Positions 9,972 through 19,366 of a stretch of DNA of 64,000 bases are shown here, piece by piece; position 1 is the stretch's first letter, and every line of letters begins with the position of its first letter. The notes under the pieces are model-generated. The model saw only the letters and a program-made list of their open reading frames with translations, was not told the DNA's origin and ran no database searches. The position numbers were made by a program, and so were the translations under genes. Source of the stretch: Pseudomonas parasichuanensis. Its GTDB lineage: Bacteria > Pseudomonadota > Gammaproteobacteria > Pseudomonadales > Pseudomonadaceae. The stretch lies in the NCBI RefSeq assembly GCF_021601385.1, contig NZ_BQHO01000001.1, positions 124,001 through 188,000 of the forward strand, in the 5' to 3' direction.

Positions 9972-11506
9972 CAGGCGTCAGCCTTCTTCAGGAAAGCCTT
10001 GAAGCGCACAAGCTCGGTGAGGCGGTAGCCGCGGTAGCGACCCATCGCCAGCATGAAGCCCACCAGGATCAGCAGTACCGCCGGGAAGGTGAAGACGAAG
10101 TAGGTCAGCTCCGGCACGGTCATCAGCAAGTGGGCGAGGGACGCTGCGAACAGGGTGCCAATGGCCACTTTCATGGCATGGCTGCCGCCGCGTTCTTCCC
10201 AGGTGATCGACAGGCGCTCGATGGTCATGGTCAGGATCACCATCGGGAACAGCGCTACCGACAGCCCGCGCTCCAGGCCCAGCTTGTGGCTGAACAGGCT
10301 GATGGCGGCGATCAGCACCACGACGAAGGTCAGCACCACCGACAGGCGCGGCAGCATCTGCAGCTTGAGGTGCTCAAGGTACGAGCGCAGCGACAGGCCC
10401 AGCGCGGTGATCACCGTGAACAGCATGATGCCGAAGCCCAGCTGGGTCTCGCGGAAGGCCAGGGCGATCAGCACCGGGGTGAAGGTGCCGAGGGTCTGGA
10501 TGCCGATCAGGTTGCGCAGCACCAGGATCACCAGCACGCCGATCGGGATCATCACCATGATCATGAAGGTCTGCTGGGTCTGCAGCGGCAGGCCGTACAG
10601 CGAGTACTCGAGGAAGTCGGCGTCGGTGTTTTCGTCGGTCAGCTTGGCCAGGCGGATGGCGTTCATCTCGCTGTTGTTCATGCTGAAGGTGACGTTGGCC
10701 TTCTTGCCGCCATCGACGGTGATCAGGTTGTCATCGCCAGTCCACCACAGCAGGCGGTCGCTCGGCAGGCCCTGCTCGCCGGTATCCGGGTTGAAGTACA
10801 GCCAGTCGTTGCCGTTGAAGCTGCGCAGCCACAGTTCAGGGGTTTGCGGGGTGTCGGCCACCAGGCGGATGGTGTGTACCTTCTCCAGCGGCACGTGGGC
10901 GATGGACAGCAGCAGGTCGATGATCTGCGCCTTCTTCATGGTCGAGGTGTCGCCGGCCAGCAGCAGCTTGACGTTGTCGTCGTTGAGATTGTTGACACGC
11001 TTGATGGTCTCGCCGACGAAGGTCTCGACGTCGGCCGAGTGCTGGCGGATCGGCGCCATCAGCGCTTCGGCGGCCAGCTTCTCGGGGCCTTCGATAGCCA
11101 GGCTGTCACGGAAGGTCGGGCCTTTGATCTTGGTTTTTTCAGCGCTGTAGCGCTTGGTCAGTACCAGGCGGTAGTACAGCGTCTGGTTGCCGCTGGCGCG
11201 GCGCGCCGACCAGGTCACCTTGCGGTTGCCGTCGACCCGGTTGACGCTCACCCCATAATTGTTGGAGATGAAGCTCTCGTTCAGGCTGACGTAGTCACGG
11301 TTGAGCGGGGGCACGAACATCTGCACCTTGACCGGGTCCTTGGTGCTGGCCACGAACTCGACCTTGGCGTCGATGTTCCACAGATCGTCGGTCTCGTCCT
11401 CGGTCACCGGGATGCCCAGGAAGAAGATCTGGTAGGCCGTGACCGCGACGCCCAGCAACACCAGGACGGTGATCAGGACTTTCAGGTGAAGGGTAAGAGA
11501 GCGCAT
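9971..11506 (-). CDS. Inactive transglutaminase fused to seven transmembrane helices
   Basis: The 511-residue membrane protein starts with one TM segment (LHLKVLITVLVLLGVAVTAYQ). A periplasmic transglutaminase-like domain covers about residues 30-320, but I see no Cys at the usual nucleophile position (the domain has no obvious Cys at all). A seven-helix C-terminal block follows from about residue 330 (FMIMVMIPIGVLVILVL onward). It is translationally coupled to the ATP-grasp ligase and starts 5 bases after the protease stop. The family is known only by this domain layout; a role in osmotic or envelope stress is inferred from homologues. Confidence 0.8.
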   Translation of the reverse strand: MRSLTLHLKVLITVLVLLGVAVTAYQIFFLGIPVTEDETDDLWNIDAKVEFVASTKDPVKVQMFVPPLNRDYVSLNESFISNNYGVSVNRVDGNRKVTWSARRASGNQTLYYRLVLTKRYSAEKTKIKGPTFRDSLAIEGPEKLAAEALMAPIRQHSADVETFVGETIKRVNNLNDDNVKLLLAGDTSTMKKAQIIDLLLSIAHVPLEKVHTIRLVADTPQTPELWLRSFNGNDWLYFNPDTGEQGLPSDRLLWWTGDDNLITVDGGKKANVTFSMNNSEMNAIRLAKLTDENTDADFLEYSLYGLPLQTQQTFMIMVMIPIGVLVILVLRNLIGIQTLGTFTPVLIALAFRETQLGFGIMLFTVITALGLSLRSYLEHLKLQMLPRLSVVLTFVVVLIAAISLFSHKLGLERGLSVALFPMVILTMTIERLSITWEERGGSHAMKVAIGTLFAASLAHLLMTVPELTYFVFTFPAVLLILVGFMLAMGRYRGYRLTELVRFKAFLKKADA

Positions 11507-11511
11507 CGGAG

Positions 11512-12048
11512 TTACTCTGCTTTGGAAACTTCGGTGGCACAGGCAGGTTTGCCGGCCGCGTATTTAAGGCTTGGGTCGACCAGCGCATCCAGGTGCTTGA
11601 GCGCCTCGGAACCGATCAGCAGCGGGAACTGGAAGGCGCTGCGGTCGGTGAGGTTGACCTCGATGGTGCGCCGGGTCTGGCCCATGCAGATATCGAGCTC
11701 GATGACCGGGCGGGCGGTGTAGGCCTTGCCGGACTCGACGTCATAGTCCCCGGCGCGGCGCTTGATCTTGCTGACGCGGGCCAGGGGGCGTTCGATGGGG
11801 TGCTTGTGCGCGGCGTCGATCGCCAGGTAGAAGCGCACCCAGCTCTCGCCGTTGCGCTTGAAGCGCTTGATGTCGCGGGCGCTGAGCGAGGCGGTCTTGG
11901 CGCCGGTATCGAGCTTGGCCGCCACTTCCAGGTCGAGGTCGCCCAGGCGGGCGTATTCGTTCAGGCCGTAGACGGTTTTCTCCACCGCAGGCGCAAGGGC
12001 CGGCAGCAGAGTCAGGCAGAGCAGCAATAAAGCGGGTATGGGTCTCAT
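11512..12048 (-). CDS. Retropepsin-like aspartic protease (former 'ATP-dependent zinc protease', RloA-type)
   Basis: The 178-residue protein has a cleaved signal peptide (MRPIPALLLLCLTLLPALAPA). It then has the retropepsin core with AAKLDTGAKTASLSA, where DTGA is the aspartic protease motif, and a second strand block with LLIGSEALK. It is probably periplasmic. It is first in a three-gene operon with the seven-TM protein and the ATP-grasp ligase. I chose the ATG at 12048 because the signal peptide starts there. Confidence 0.8.
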   Translation of the reverse strand: MRPIPALLLLCLTLLPALAPAVEKTVYGLNEYARLGDLDLEVAAKLDTGAKTASLSARDIKRFKRNGESWVRFYLAIDAAHKHPIERPLARVSKIKRRAGDYDVESGKAYTARPVIELDICMGQTRRTIEVNLTDRSAFQFPLLIGSEALKHLDALVDPSLKYAAGKPACATEVSKAE

Positions 12049-12247
12049 AATCCTGGCGCGGTGCTGTGCGGGGTTCAGGGCAAGGCGACTGGCCAAGCGT
12101 CCCTATTGGCCTGCCATCAGCATGAAATGATGACAGGCAGCGTATCCATGCTCCCGAAGGAGCGCGGCATTCTATCACGCCGATGTGTTGACGCCAGCGC
12201 ACCCGCGATCAGACCGCACGGGGGAGCGGTAAGTTCGTTATTAGACA

Positions 12248-12259
12248 ATTGTCGACAAT
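12248..12259. promoter_or_regulatory. Palindromic operator, probably for the GntR regulator (site 1)
   Basis: ATTGTCGACAAT is a perfect 12-bp palindrome 74 bases before the regulator start. Its core TGTCGACA recurs once more before the gene, as expected of a FadR-type GntR operator. Confidence 0.6.
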
Positions 12260-12322
12260 GTTCTTTTTGTCTTTGACTCTTCTGGTCGGTTTAGCTAGTT
12301 TTGCCGTCATTGAATGCGAAGG

Positions 12323-12332
12323 TGTCGACAAT
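12323..12332. promoter_or_regulatory. Second TGTCGACA operator-like site just before the GntR start
   Basis: TGTCGACAAT repeats the core of the palindrome 73 bases upstream. It ends next to the ATG at 12334, so binding here could block translation initiation or transcription of the prp operon. Confidence 0.5.
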
Positions 12333-12333
12333 C

Positions 12334-13050
12334 ATGCTGGACACAGCCCAAGCCACCCCCATCCTGCAGGACGAGACCGAGACCCTCTCGGAAAACGTCT
12401 TCCGGCGTATCCAGGCGGCCATCGTCAAAGGCGAAATCGCGCCCGGCAGCAAGATCTCCGAGCCGGAGCTGGCACGCACCTATGGCATCAGCCGCGGCCC
12501 GCTGCGCGAGGCGATTCACCGCCTGGAGGGCCAGCGCCTGCTGGTGCGGGTGCCACACGTCGGCGCGCGGGTGGTGTCGCTCGGCCATGCCGAACTGATC
12601 GAGCTCTACGAAATCCGCGAGTCGCTCGAAGGCATGGCCTGCCGGCTGGCCGCCGAGCGCATGAGCCAGGCCGCCATCGACGAGCTGCGCCATGTGCTCG
12701 ACACCCACGAGCGCGATGCCGCCTTCCAGGCCGGGCAGGGCTACTACCAGCAGGAAGGCGACCACGACTTCCACTACCGGATCATCCAGGGCAGCGGCAA
12801 CCAGACCCTCTACAAGATGCTCTGCGGCGAGCTCTATCAACTGGTGCGCATGTACCGCATCCAGTTTTCGACCACGCCCAACCGGCCACGCCAGGCCTTT
12901 GCCGAGCACCACCGCATTCTCGACGCCATCGAAGCCCGCGACGGCGAGCTGGCAGAACTCCTGATGCGCCGCCACATCGGCGCGTCCAAACGCAATATCG
13001 AGCGTCACTACCAAGGCGCCGACAACAATAGCCCACGAGGTGAGTCATGA
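12334..13050 (+). CDS. GntR-family regulator of the methylcitrate operon
   Basis: The 238-residue FCD/FadR-subfamily regulator has an N-terminal winged helix ([47 protein letters not shown], read in segments). Its C-terminal helical FCD domain has the metal-ligand pattern of YEIRESLEG...DHDFHYRI...EHHRILDA. It is first in the prp operon; its stop overlaps the prpB start by four bases (ATGA), so the two are coupled. The start at 12334 is chosen because an operator-like site occupies the bases before it. Autoregulation and control of prp genes by a propionate-derived ligand are inferred. Confidence 0.88.
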   Translation: MLDTAQATPILQDETETLSENVFRRIQAAIVKGEIAPGSKISEPELARTYGISRGPLREAIHRLEGQRLLVRVPHVGARVVSLGHAELIELYEIRESLEGMACRLAAERMSQAAIDELRHVLDTHERDAAFQAGQGYYQQEGDHDFHYRIIQGSGNQTLYKMLCGELYQLVRMYRIQFSTTPNRPRQAFAEHHRILDAIEARDGELAELLMRRHIGASKRNIERHYQGADNNSPRGES

Positions 13051-13937
13051 CAGTGAAGAGCACGCCCGGCCAGCGTTTCCGTGACGCGGTTGCCGCCGAA
13101 CATCCGCTGCAGGTGGTCGGGGCCATCAACGCCAACCATGCCCTGCTGGCCAAGCGCGCCGGCTTCAAGGCCATCTACCTGTCCGGTGGCGGTGTCGCCG
13201 CCGGCTCCCTGGGCCTGCCGGACCTGGGGATAAGCAACCTGGACGACGTGCTCACCGACGTGCGCCGTATCACCGACGTGTGCGACCTGCCGCTGCTGGT
13301 GGATGTCGACACCGGTTTCGGCGCCTCGGCCTTCAACGTCGCCCGCACCGTCAAGTCGATGAGCAAGTTCGGCGCCGCCGCCATCCATATCGAAGACCAG
13401 GTCGGCGCCAAGCGCTGCGGCCACCGCCCGAACAAGGAGATCGTTTCCCAGCAGGAGATGGTCGACCGCATCAAGGCCGCGGTGGATGCCCGTACCGATG
13501 ACAGCTTCGTGATCATGGCGCGCACCGACGCCTTGGCGGTGGAAGGCCTGAACGCAGCCCTGGACCGCGCCGCCGCCTGCATCGAAGCCGGCGCCGACAT
13601 GATCTTCCCGGAAGCCATCACTGAACTGTCGATGTACAAGACCTTCGCCGACCGGGTCAAAGCCCCGATCCTGGCCAACATCACCGAATTCGGCGCGACG
13701 CCGTTGTACACCACCGAAGAGCTGGCCTCGGTGGACGTGTCGCTGGTGCTGTACCCGCTGTCGGCCTTCCGTGCCATGAACAAGGCGGCCGAGAACGTCT
13801 ACACCGCGCTGCGCCGCGACGGCACGCAGAAGAACGTGATCGACACCATGCAGACCCGCATGGAGCTCTACGATGCCATCGGCTACCACGCCTTCGAGCA
13901 GAGCCTCGATGCGTTGTTTGCCCAGAAAAAAGCCTGA
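13047..13937 (+). CDS. prpB: 2-methylisocitrate lyase
   Basis: The 296-residue lyase cleaves 2-methylisocitrate to pyruvate and succinate, the last step of the methylcitrate cycle. Family marks are the metal-binding [10 protein letters not shown] segment, the loop [12 protein letters not shown] (the methylisocitrate lyase form of the KKCGH signature) and FPEAITEL. The start overlaps the regulator stop. A REP pair separates it from prpC. Confidence 0.95.
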   Translation: MTVKSTPGQRFRDAVAAEHPLQVVGAINANHALLAKRAGFKAIYLSGGGVAAGSLGLPDLGISNLDDVLTDVRRITDVCDLPLLVDVDTGFGASAFNVARTVKSMSKFGAAAIHIEDQVGAKRCGHRPNKEIVSQQEMVDRIKAAVDARTDDSFVIMARTDALAVEGLNAALDRAAACIEAGADMIFPEAITELSMYKTFADRVKAPILANITEFGATPLYTTEELASVDVSLVLYPLSAFRAMNKAAENVYTALRRDGTQKNVIDTMQTRMELYDAIGYHAFEQSLDALFAQKKA

Positions 13938-13942
13938 TCCCG

Positions 13943-14047
13943 TGCAGGCCGCTTCGCGGGTGAGCCCGCTCCCACAGGGTCTGTGAAGTATTCCGAACCT
14001 GTGCAAACCCTGTAGGAGCGGGCTTGCCCGCGAAGAGGCCAGTACAG
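13943..14047. repeat. REP inverted pair between prpB and prpC
   Basis: Two opposed copies of the P. putida-type REP sequence (GCCGCTTCGCGGGTGAGCCC... and GGAGCGGGCTTGCCCGCGAA...) flank a spacer of about 40 bases. It may stabilise upstream mRNA or attenuate readthrough. Confidence 0.85.
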
Positions 14048-14105
14048 GCAATCACCCGAATTAGCCAGACAGCTTCCATAACAAATTCAAGAAAGGAGAA
14101 ACACC

Positions 14106-15233
14106 ATGGCCGAAGCAAAAGTACTCAGTGGCGCAGGCCTGCGTGGCCAGGTGGCCGGGCAGACCGCGCTGTCGACCGTCGGCCAGGCCGGTGCCGGCCT
14201 GACCTACCGCGGCTATGACGTGCGCGACCTGGCCGCCGGCGCCGAGTTCGAGGAAGTCGCCTACCTGCTGCTGTACGGCGAGCTGCCAAGCAAAACCGAA
14301 CTGGCCGACTACAAGCGCAAGCTCAAGGGCCTGCGCGACCTGCCGCAGGCACTCAAGGAAGTGCTCGAGCGCATCCCGCGCGACGCCCACCCGATGGACG
14401 TGATGCGTACCGGCTGCTCGGTGCTCGGCACCCTGGAGCCGGAACTGACCTTCGACGCCCAGCACGACAAGACCGACCGCCTGCTGGCGCTGTTCCCGGC
14501 AGTGATGTGCTACTGGTACCGCTTCACCCACCACGGCGTGCGCATCGACTGCAGCAGCGACGAAGACACCATTGGCGGCCACTTCCTGCACCTGCTGCAC
14601 GGCAAGAAGCCAAGTGAATTGCACGTCAAGGTGATGAACGTCTCGCTGATCCTGTACGCCGAGCACGAGTTCAACGCCTCGACCTTCACCGCCCGTGTGT
14701 GTGCCTCGACCCTGTCCGACCTGTACTCCTGCATCACTGCGGCCATCGGCTCGCTGCGCGGCCCGCTGCACGGTGGTGCCAACGAGGCGGCGATGGAACT
14801 GATCGAGCGCTTCCAGAGCCCGCAGGAGGCCACCGCCGAGCTGCTGCGCATGCTCGAGCGCAAGGACAAGATCATGGGCTTCGGCCACGCCATCTACAAA
14901 GAGTCCGACCCGCGCAACGAGGTGATCAAGGGCTGGTCGAAGCAGCTGGCTGACGAAGTGGGTGACAAGGTGCTGTACCCGGTCTCCGAAGCGATCGACA
15001 AGACCATGTGGGAGCAGAAGCGCCTGTTCCCCAACGCCGACTTCTACCATGCCTCGGCGTACCACTTCATGGGCATCCCGACCAAGCTGTTCACGCCGAT
15101 CTTCGTCTGCTCGCGCCTGACCGGCTGGGCCGCGCACGTGTTCGAGCAGCGCGCCAACAACCGCATCATCCGCCCGAGCGCCGAATACGTAGGCGTCGAG
15201 CAGCGTCAGTTCGTGCCGATCGAACAGCGCTGA
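14106..15233 (+). CDS. prpC: 2-methylcitrate synthase
   Basis: The 375-residue citrate-synthase-fold enzyme condenses propionyl-CoA with oxaloacetate. The catalytic region includes SLRGPLHGGANEAAM (His) and the second His and Asp region of IMGFGHAIYKESDPRN and EQRANNRIIRPSAEY. It is of the short type, as in PrpC rather than hexameric GltA. Context with prpB and acnD supports the methylcitrate assignment. AAGGAG lies at good spacing before the ATG. Confidence 0.95.
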   Translation: MAEAKVLSGAGLRGQVAGQTALSTVGQAGAGLTYRGYDVRDLAAGAEFEEVAYLLLYGELPSKTELADYKRKLKGLRDLPQALKEVLERIPRDAHPMDVMRTGCSVLGTLEPELTFDAQHDKTDRLLALFPAVMCYWYRFTHHGVRIDCSSDEDTIGGHFLHLLHGKKPSELHVKVMNVSLILYAEHEFNASTFTARVCASTLSDLYSCITAAIGSLRGPLHGGANEAAMELIERFQSPQEATAELLRMLERKDKIMGFGHAIYKESDPRNEVIKGWSKQLADEVGDKVLYPVSEAIDKTMWEQKRLFPNADFYHASAYHFMGIPTKLFTPIFVCSRLTGWAAHVFEQRANNRIIRPSAEYVGVEQRQFVPIEQR

Positions 15234-15254
15234 ACAAGAAATAGAGAGGCAACC

Positions 15255-15345
15255 CGTCCCGTGTGGGAGCGGGCTTGCCTGCGAAAGCGGTGTCACGTTA
15301 ACCGACGCTTTCGCGGGCAAGCCCGCTCCCACAGGGGCGGTGGAT
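15255..15345. repeat. REP inverted pair between prpC and acnD
   Basis: TGTGGGAGCGGGCTTGCC and GGCAAGCCCGCTCCCACA form long arms with CGAAAGCG/CGCTTTCG inside them and a short loop. Confidence 0.88.
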
Positions 15346-15378
15346 TCTTCCGATTACCGTGACCGAGCCTGATTCGCT

Positions 15379-17967
15379 ATGAACACCGAATTCCGCAAGT
15401 CCCTGCCAGGCACCGCCCTGGACTACTACGACGCCCGCGCCGCGGTCGAGGCGATCAAGCCCGGCGCCTACGACGGCCTGCCGTATACCTCCCGCGTACT
15501 GGCCGAAAACCTCGTGCGCCGCTGCGATCCGGCCACCCTCAACGCATCGCTCGAGCAACTGATCGAACGCAAGCGCGACCTCGACTTCCCCTGGTTCCCG
15601 GCCCGCGTGGTGTGCCACGACATCCTCGGCCAGACCGCGCTGGTGGACCTGGCCGGCCTGCGCGACGCCATCGCCGACAAGGGCGGTGACCCGGCCGCAG
15701 TCAACCCGGTGGTGCCGGTGCAACTGATCGTCGACCACTCGCTGGCGGTGGAGTGCGGCGGCTTCGACCCGCAGGCCTTCGAGAAGAACCGCGCCATCGA
15801 AGACCGTCGCAACGAAGACCGCTTCCACTTCATCAACTGGACCAAGAAGGCGTTCAAGAACGTCGACGTGATCCAGCCGGGCAACGGCATCATGCACCAG
15901 ATCAACCTGGAGAAGATGTCGCCGGTGATCCACAGCGAACGCGGCGTGGCCTACCCGGACACCTGCGTCGGCACCGACAGCCACACCCCGCATGTCGACG
16001 CCCTGGGCGTGATCGCCATCGGCGTCGGTGGCCTGGAGGCCGAGAACGTGATGCTCGGCCGGGCCTCGTGGATGCGCCTGCCGGAAATCGTCGGTGTCGA
16101 GCTGACCGGCCGCCTGGCGCCGAACATCACCGCCACCGACCTGGTGCTGGCGCTGACCGAGTTCCTGCGCAAGCAGAAAGTGGTGGGTGCCTACCTGGAG
16201 TTCCACGGTTCCGGTGCCAGCGCGCTCACTCTGGGCGACCGCGCCACCATCTCCAACATGGCCCCGGAATACGGCGCCACCGCGGCGATGTTCGCCATCG
16301 ACCAGCAGACCATCGACTACCTCAAGCTCACCGGCCGCGATGACCAGCAGGTGCAGTTGGTCGAGACCTACGCCAAGGCCGCAGGCCTCTGGGCCGACAG
16401 CCTGGCCAAGGCCGAGTACGAGCGCACCTTGAGCTTCGACCTGTCGAGCGTGGTGCGCAACATGGCCGGCCCGTCCAACCCGCACGCCCGGGTGGCCACC
16501 AGCGACCTGGCAGCCAAGGGCATTGCCGGGCAATGGCAGGAGGTGCCGGGGCAGATGCCGGACGGCGCGGTGATCATCGCCGCCATCACCAGCTGCACCA
16601 ACACCAGCAACCCGCGCAACGTGATCGCCGCCGGCCTGCTGGCGCGCAACGCCAACAAGCTCGGCCTGGCCCGCAAGCCGTGGGTCAAGTCGTCGCTGGC
16701 GCCAGGCTCCAAGACCGTGCAGCTGTACCTCAAGGAGGCCGGGCTCGAGCAGGAGCTGGAGCAACTGGGCTTCGGTGTCGTCGCCTTCGCCTGCACCACC
16801 TGCAACGGCATGTCCGGTGCGCTGGACCCGGTGATCCAGCAGGAGATCATCGACCGCGACCTGTACGCCACCGCCGTGCTGTCGGGTAACCGCAACTTCG
16901 ACGGGCGTATCCACCCCTACGCCAAGCAGGCCTTCCTCGCCTCACCGCCGCTGGTGGTGGCCTACGCCATTGCCGGCACCATCCGCTTTGATATCGAGAA
17001 GGATGTGCTGGGCGTGGTCGACGGCAAGGAGATTCGCCTCAAGGACATCTGGCCAAGCGACGAAGAAATCGACGCCGTGGTGCGCGCCTCGGTCAAGCCG
17101 GAGCAGTTCCGCCAGGTGTACATCCCGATGTTCACTATCGAGGAGGACAAGGGGCCGAAGGTTGCGCCGCTGTACGACTGGCGCCCGATGAGCACCTATA
17201 TCCGCCGCCCGCCTTACTGGGAAGGGGCCCTGGCCGGTGAGCGCACGCTGCGCGGCATGCGCCCGCTGGCGGTGCTGCCGGACAACATCACCACCGACCA
17301 CCTGTCGCCGTCCAACGCCATCATGCTCGACAGCGCCGCCGGTGAATACCTGGCGAAAATGGGCCTGCCGGAAGAGGACTTCAACTCCTACGCCACCCAC
17401 CGTGGCGACCACCTGACCGCCCAGCGCGCCACCTTCGCCAACCCCAAGCTGTTCAACGAGATGGTGCGCAAGGACGATGGCAGCGTGAAGCAGGGCTCGC
17501 TGGCGCGCATCGAGCCGGAAGGCAAGGTGACCCGCATGTGGGAAGCCATCGAAACCTACATGCAGCGCAAGCAGCCGCTGATCATCGTTGCCGGTGCCGA
17601 CTACGGCCAGGGCTCGTCCCGTGACTGGGCGGCCAAGGGTGTGCGCCTGGCAGGGGTGGAGGCGATCGTCGCCGAAGGCTTCGAGCGTATCCACCGCACC
17701 AACCTGGTGGGCATGGGTGTGCTGCCGCTGGAGTTCAAGCCGGGGACCGACCGCAAGACCCTGGAGCTCGATGGCAGTGAAGTCTACGACGTGCTTGGCG
17801 AGCGCAAGCCACGCGCCACGCTGACCCTGGTGGTCACCCGGCGCAATGGCGAGCGTGTCGAGGTGCCGGTGACCTGCCGCCTGGATACCGCCGAAGAAGT
17901 GTCGATCTACGAGGCGGGCGGGGTGCTGCAGCGCTTTGCCCAGGACTTCCTGGAAGGCACGGCCTGA
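15379..17967 (+). CDS. acnD: Fe/S-dependent 2-methylcitrate dehydratase AcnD
   Basis: The 862-residue aconitase-family enzyme dehydrates 2-methylcitrate. The cluster-binding Cys residues are in AITSCTNTSNPRNV and in FACTTCNGMSG. The C-terminal swivel domain carries GADYGQGSSRDWAAKG. It is shorter than AcnA (about 900 residues), as expected for AcnD, and it is followed by prpF, the partner that AcnD needs to process its product. Confidence 0.94.
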   Translation: MNTEFRKSLPGTALDYYDARAAVEAIKPGAYDGLPYTSRVLAENLVRRCDPATLNASLEQLIERKRDLDFPWFPARVVCHDILGQTALVDLAGLRDAIADKGGDPAAVNPVVPVQLIVDHSLAVECGGFDPQAFEKNRAIEDRRNEDRFHFINWTKKAFKNVDVIQPGNGIMHQINLEKMSPVIHSERGVAYPDTCVGTDSHTPHVDALGVIAIGVGGLEAENVMLGRASWMRLPEIVGVELTGRLAPNITATDLVLALTEFLRKQKVVGAYLEFHGSGASALTLGDRATISNMAPEYGATAAMFAIDQQTIDYLKLTGRDDQQVQLVETYAKAAGLWADSLAKAEYERTLSFDLSSVVRNMAGPSNPHARVATSDLAAKGIAGQWQEVPGQMPDGAVIIAAITSCTNTSNPRNVIAAGLLARNANKLGLARKPWVKSSLAPGSKTVQLYLKEAGLEQELEQLGFGVVAFACTTCNGMSGALDPVIQQEIIDRDLYATAVLSGNRNFDGRIHPYAKQAFLASPPLVVAYAIAGTIRFDIEKDVLGVVDGKEIRLKDIWPSDEEIDAVVRASVKPEQFRQVYIPMFTIEEDKGPKVAPLYDWRPMSTYIRRPPYWEGALAGERTLRGMRPLAVLPDNITTDHLSPSNAIMLDSAAGEYLAKMGLPEEDFNSYATHRGDHLTAQRATFANPKLFNEMVRKDDGSVKQGSLARIEPEGKVTRMWEAIETYMQRKQPLIIVAGADYGQGSSRDWAAKGVRLAGVEAIVAEGFERIHRTNLVGMGVLPLEFKPGTDRKTLELDGSEVYDVLGERKPRATLTLVVTRRNGERVEVPVTCRLDTAEEVSIYEAGGVLQRFAQDFLEGTA

Positions 17968-18027
17968 GTGAAGAAGGGGCTGCTGCGCAGCCCTTTCGCC
18001 GAAACGAAAAGATCAGGAAAAACTGCA

Positions 18028-19218
18028 ATGGCCCACGTACCCCAAGTCAAAATCCCCGCCACCTACATCCGTGGCGGCACCAGCAAAGGCGTGTTCTTCC
18101 GCCTGCAAGACCTGCCCGAGCAGGCGCAGGTCCCAGGCCCTGCCCGTGATGCCCTGCTGCTGCGGGTGATCGGCAGCCCCGACCCTTACGGCAAGCAGAT
18201 CGACGGCATGGGCGGCGCGACGTCCAGCACCAGCAAGACCGTGATCCTGTCGAAAAGCATCAAGCCCGAGCATGACGTCGACTACCTGTTCGGCCAGGTG
18301 TCGATCGACAAGGCCTTTGTCGACTGGAGCGGCAACTGCGGCAACCTCTCGGCTGCGGTCGGCTCGTTCGCCATCAGCAGTGGCCTGGTCGATGCCGATC
18401 GGGTTCCGCGCAACGGCATCGCTACCGTGCGCATCTGGCAGGCCAACATCGGCAAGACCATCATTGCCCATGTGCCGATCACCGAGGGTGAGGTGCAGGA
18501 AACCGGTGACTTCGAACTCGACGGCGTCACTTTCCCGGCCGCCGAGGTGCAGCTGGAGTTCCTCGATCCGGCCGCCGACGAGGATGGCGACGGCGGGGCG
18601 ATGTTCCCCACCGGCAACCTGGTCGATGACCTTGAAGTGCCGGGCGTCGGTACTTTCAAGGCAACCCTGATCAACGCGGGTATCCCGACCATCTTCATCA
18701 ACGCCGCCAGCCTCGATTACACCGGCACTGAGCTACAGGATGCGATTAACGGCGATGCGGCGGCCTTGGCACGGTTCGAGACCATTCGCGCACACGGCGC
18801 GGTACGCATGGGGCTGATCGAACATGTCGACCAGGCTGCCGGGCGTCAGCACACGCCCAAGGTCGCTTTCGTTGCGCCACCAACCACCTACACTGCTTCC
18901 AGCGGCAAAGTGGTCAGTGCGGGCGATGTCGATTTGCTGGTGCGCGCCCTGTCCATGGGCAAGTTGCACCACGCCATGATGGGTACCGCGGCGGTGGCCA
19001 TTGGCACCGCGGCGGCGATTCCCGGGACCCTGGTCAACCTTGCCGCTGGCGGTGGCGAACGCAGTGCGGTGCGCTTCGGCCATCCGTCCGGGACGTTGCG
19101 CGTCGGCGCCGAGGCCCGTCAGGTGGACGGGCAATGGACCGTGACCAAGGCAATCATGAGCCGCAGTGCTCGGGTGCTGATGGAGGGCTGGGTGCGCGTG
19201 CCTGGCGATAGCTTCTAA
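18028..19218 (+). CDS. prpF: PrpF, isomerase partner of AcnD
   Basis: The 396-residue protein of the diaminopimelate-epimerase fold belongs to the PrpF family. It has the N-terminal PATYIRGGTSKGVFF motif with the conserved Lys, the GGATSSTSKT loop and the WSGNCGNLSAAVG motif. By published work PrpF is thought to isomerise the trans product of AcnD so that the pathway can continue. I took the ATG at 18028 because the 20 upstream codons overlie an intergenic hairpin (GGGCTGC/GCAGCCC). Confidence 0.93.
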   Translation: MAHVPQVKIPATYIRGGTSKGVFFRLQDLPEQAQVPGPARDALLLRVIGSPDPYGKQIDGMGGATSSTSKTVILSKSIKPEHDVDYLFGQVSIDKAFVDWSGNCGNLSAAVGSFAISSGLVDADRVPRNGIATVRIWQANIGKTIIAHVPITEGEVQETGDFELDGVTFPAAEVQLEFLDPAADEDGDGGAMFPTGNLVDDLEVPGVGTFKATLINAGIPTIFINAASLDYTGTELQDAINGDAAALARFETIRAHGAVRMGLIEHVDQAAGRQHTPKVAFVAPPTTYTASSGKVVSAGDVDLLVRALSMGKLHHAMMGTAAVAIGTAAAIPGTLVNLAAGGGERSAVRFGHPSGTLRVGAEARQVDGQWTVTKAIMSRSARVLMEGWVRVPGDSF

Positions 19219-19257
19219 CGCACCAATGGCGCTCGGTTTTCGTTGAACGGGGCCGCT

Positions 19258-19340
19258 TTGCGGCCCATCGCTGGCAAGCCAGCTCCCACAGAGACCGCAT
19301 TCTCCTGTGGGAGCTGGCTTGCCAGCGATGGGCTGCAAAG
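19258..19340. repeat. REP inverted pair between prpF and prpD
   Basis: GGCCCATCGCTGGCAAGCC and its complement form arms around AGCTCCCACAG and CTGTGGGAGCT. This is a second REP subtype (CGCTGGCAAGCC core). Confidence 0.88.
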
Positions 19341-19366
19341 CAGCCCCGGTTCCAAAGGAGCCGCAA

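Noticed and set aside
15298-16914. 538-residue frame antisense to acnD
   Set aside because: It begins in a REP element and mirrors conserved aconitase motifs. Not a gene.
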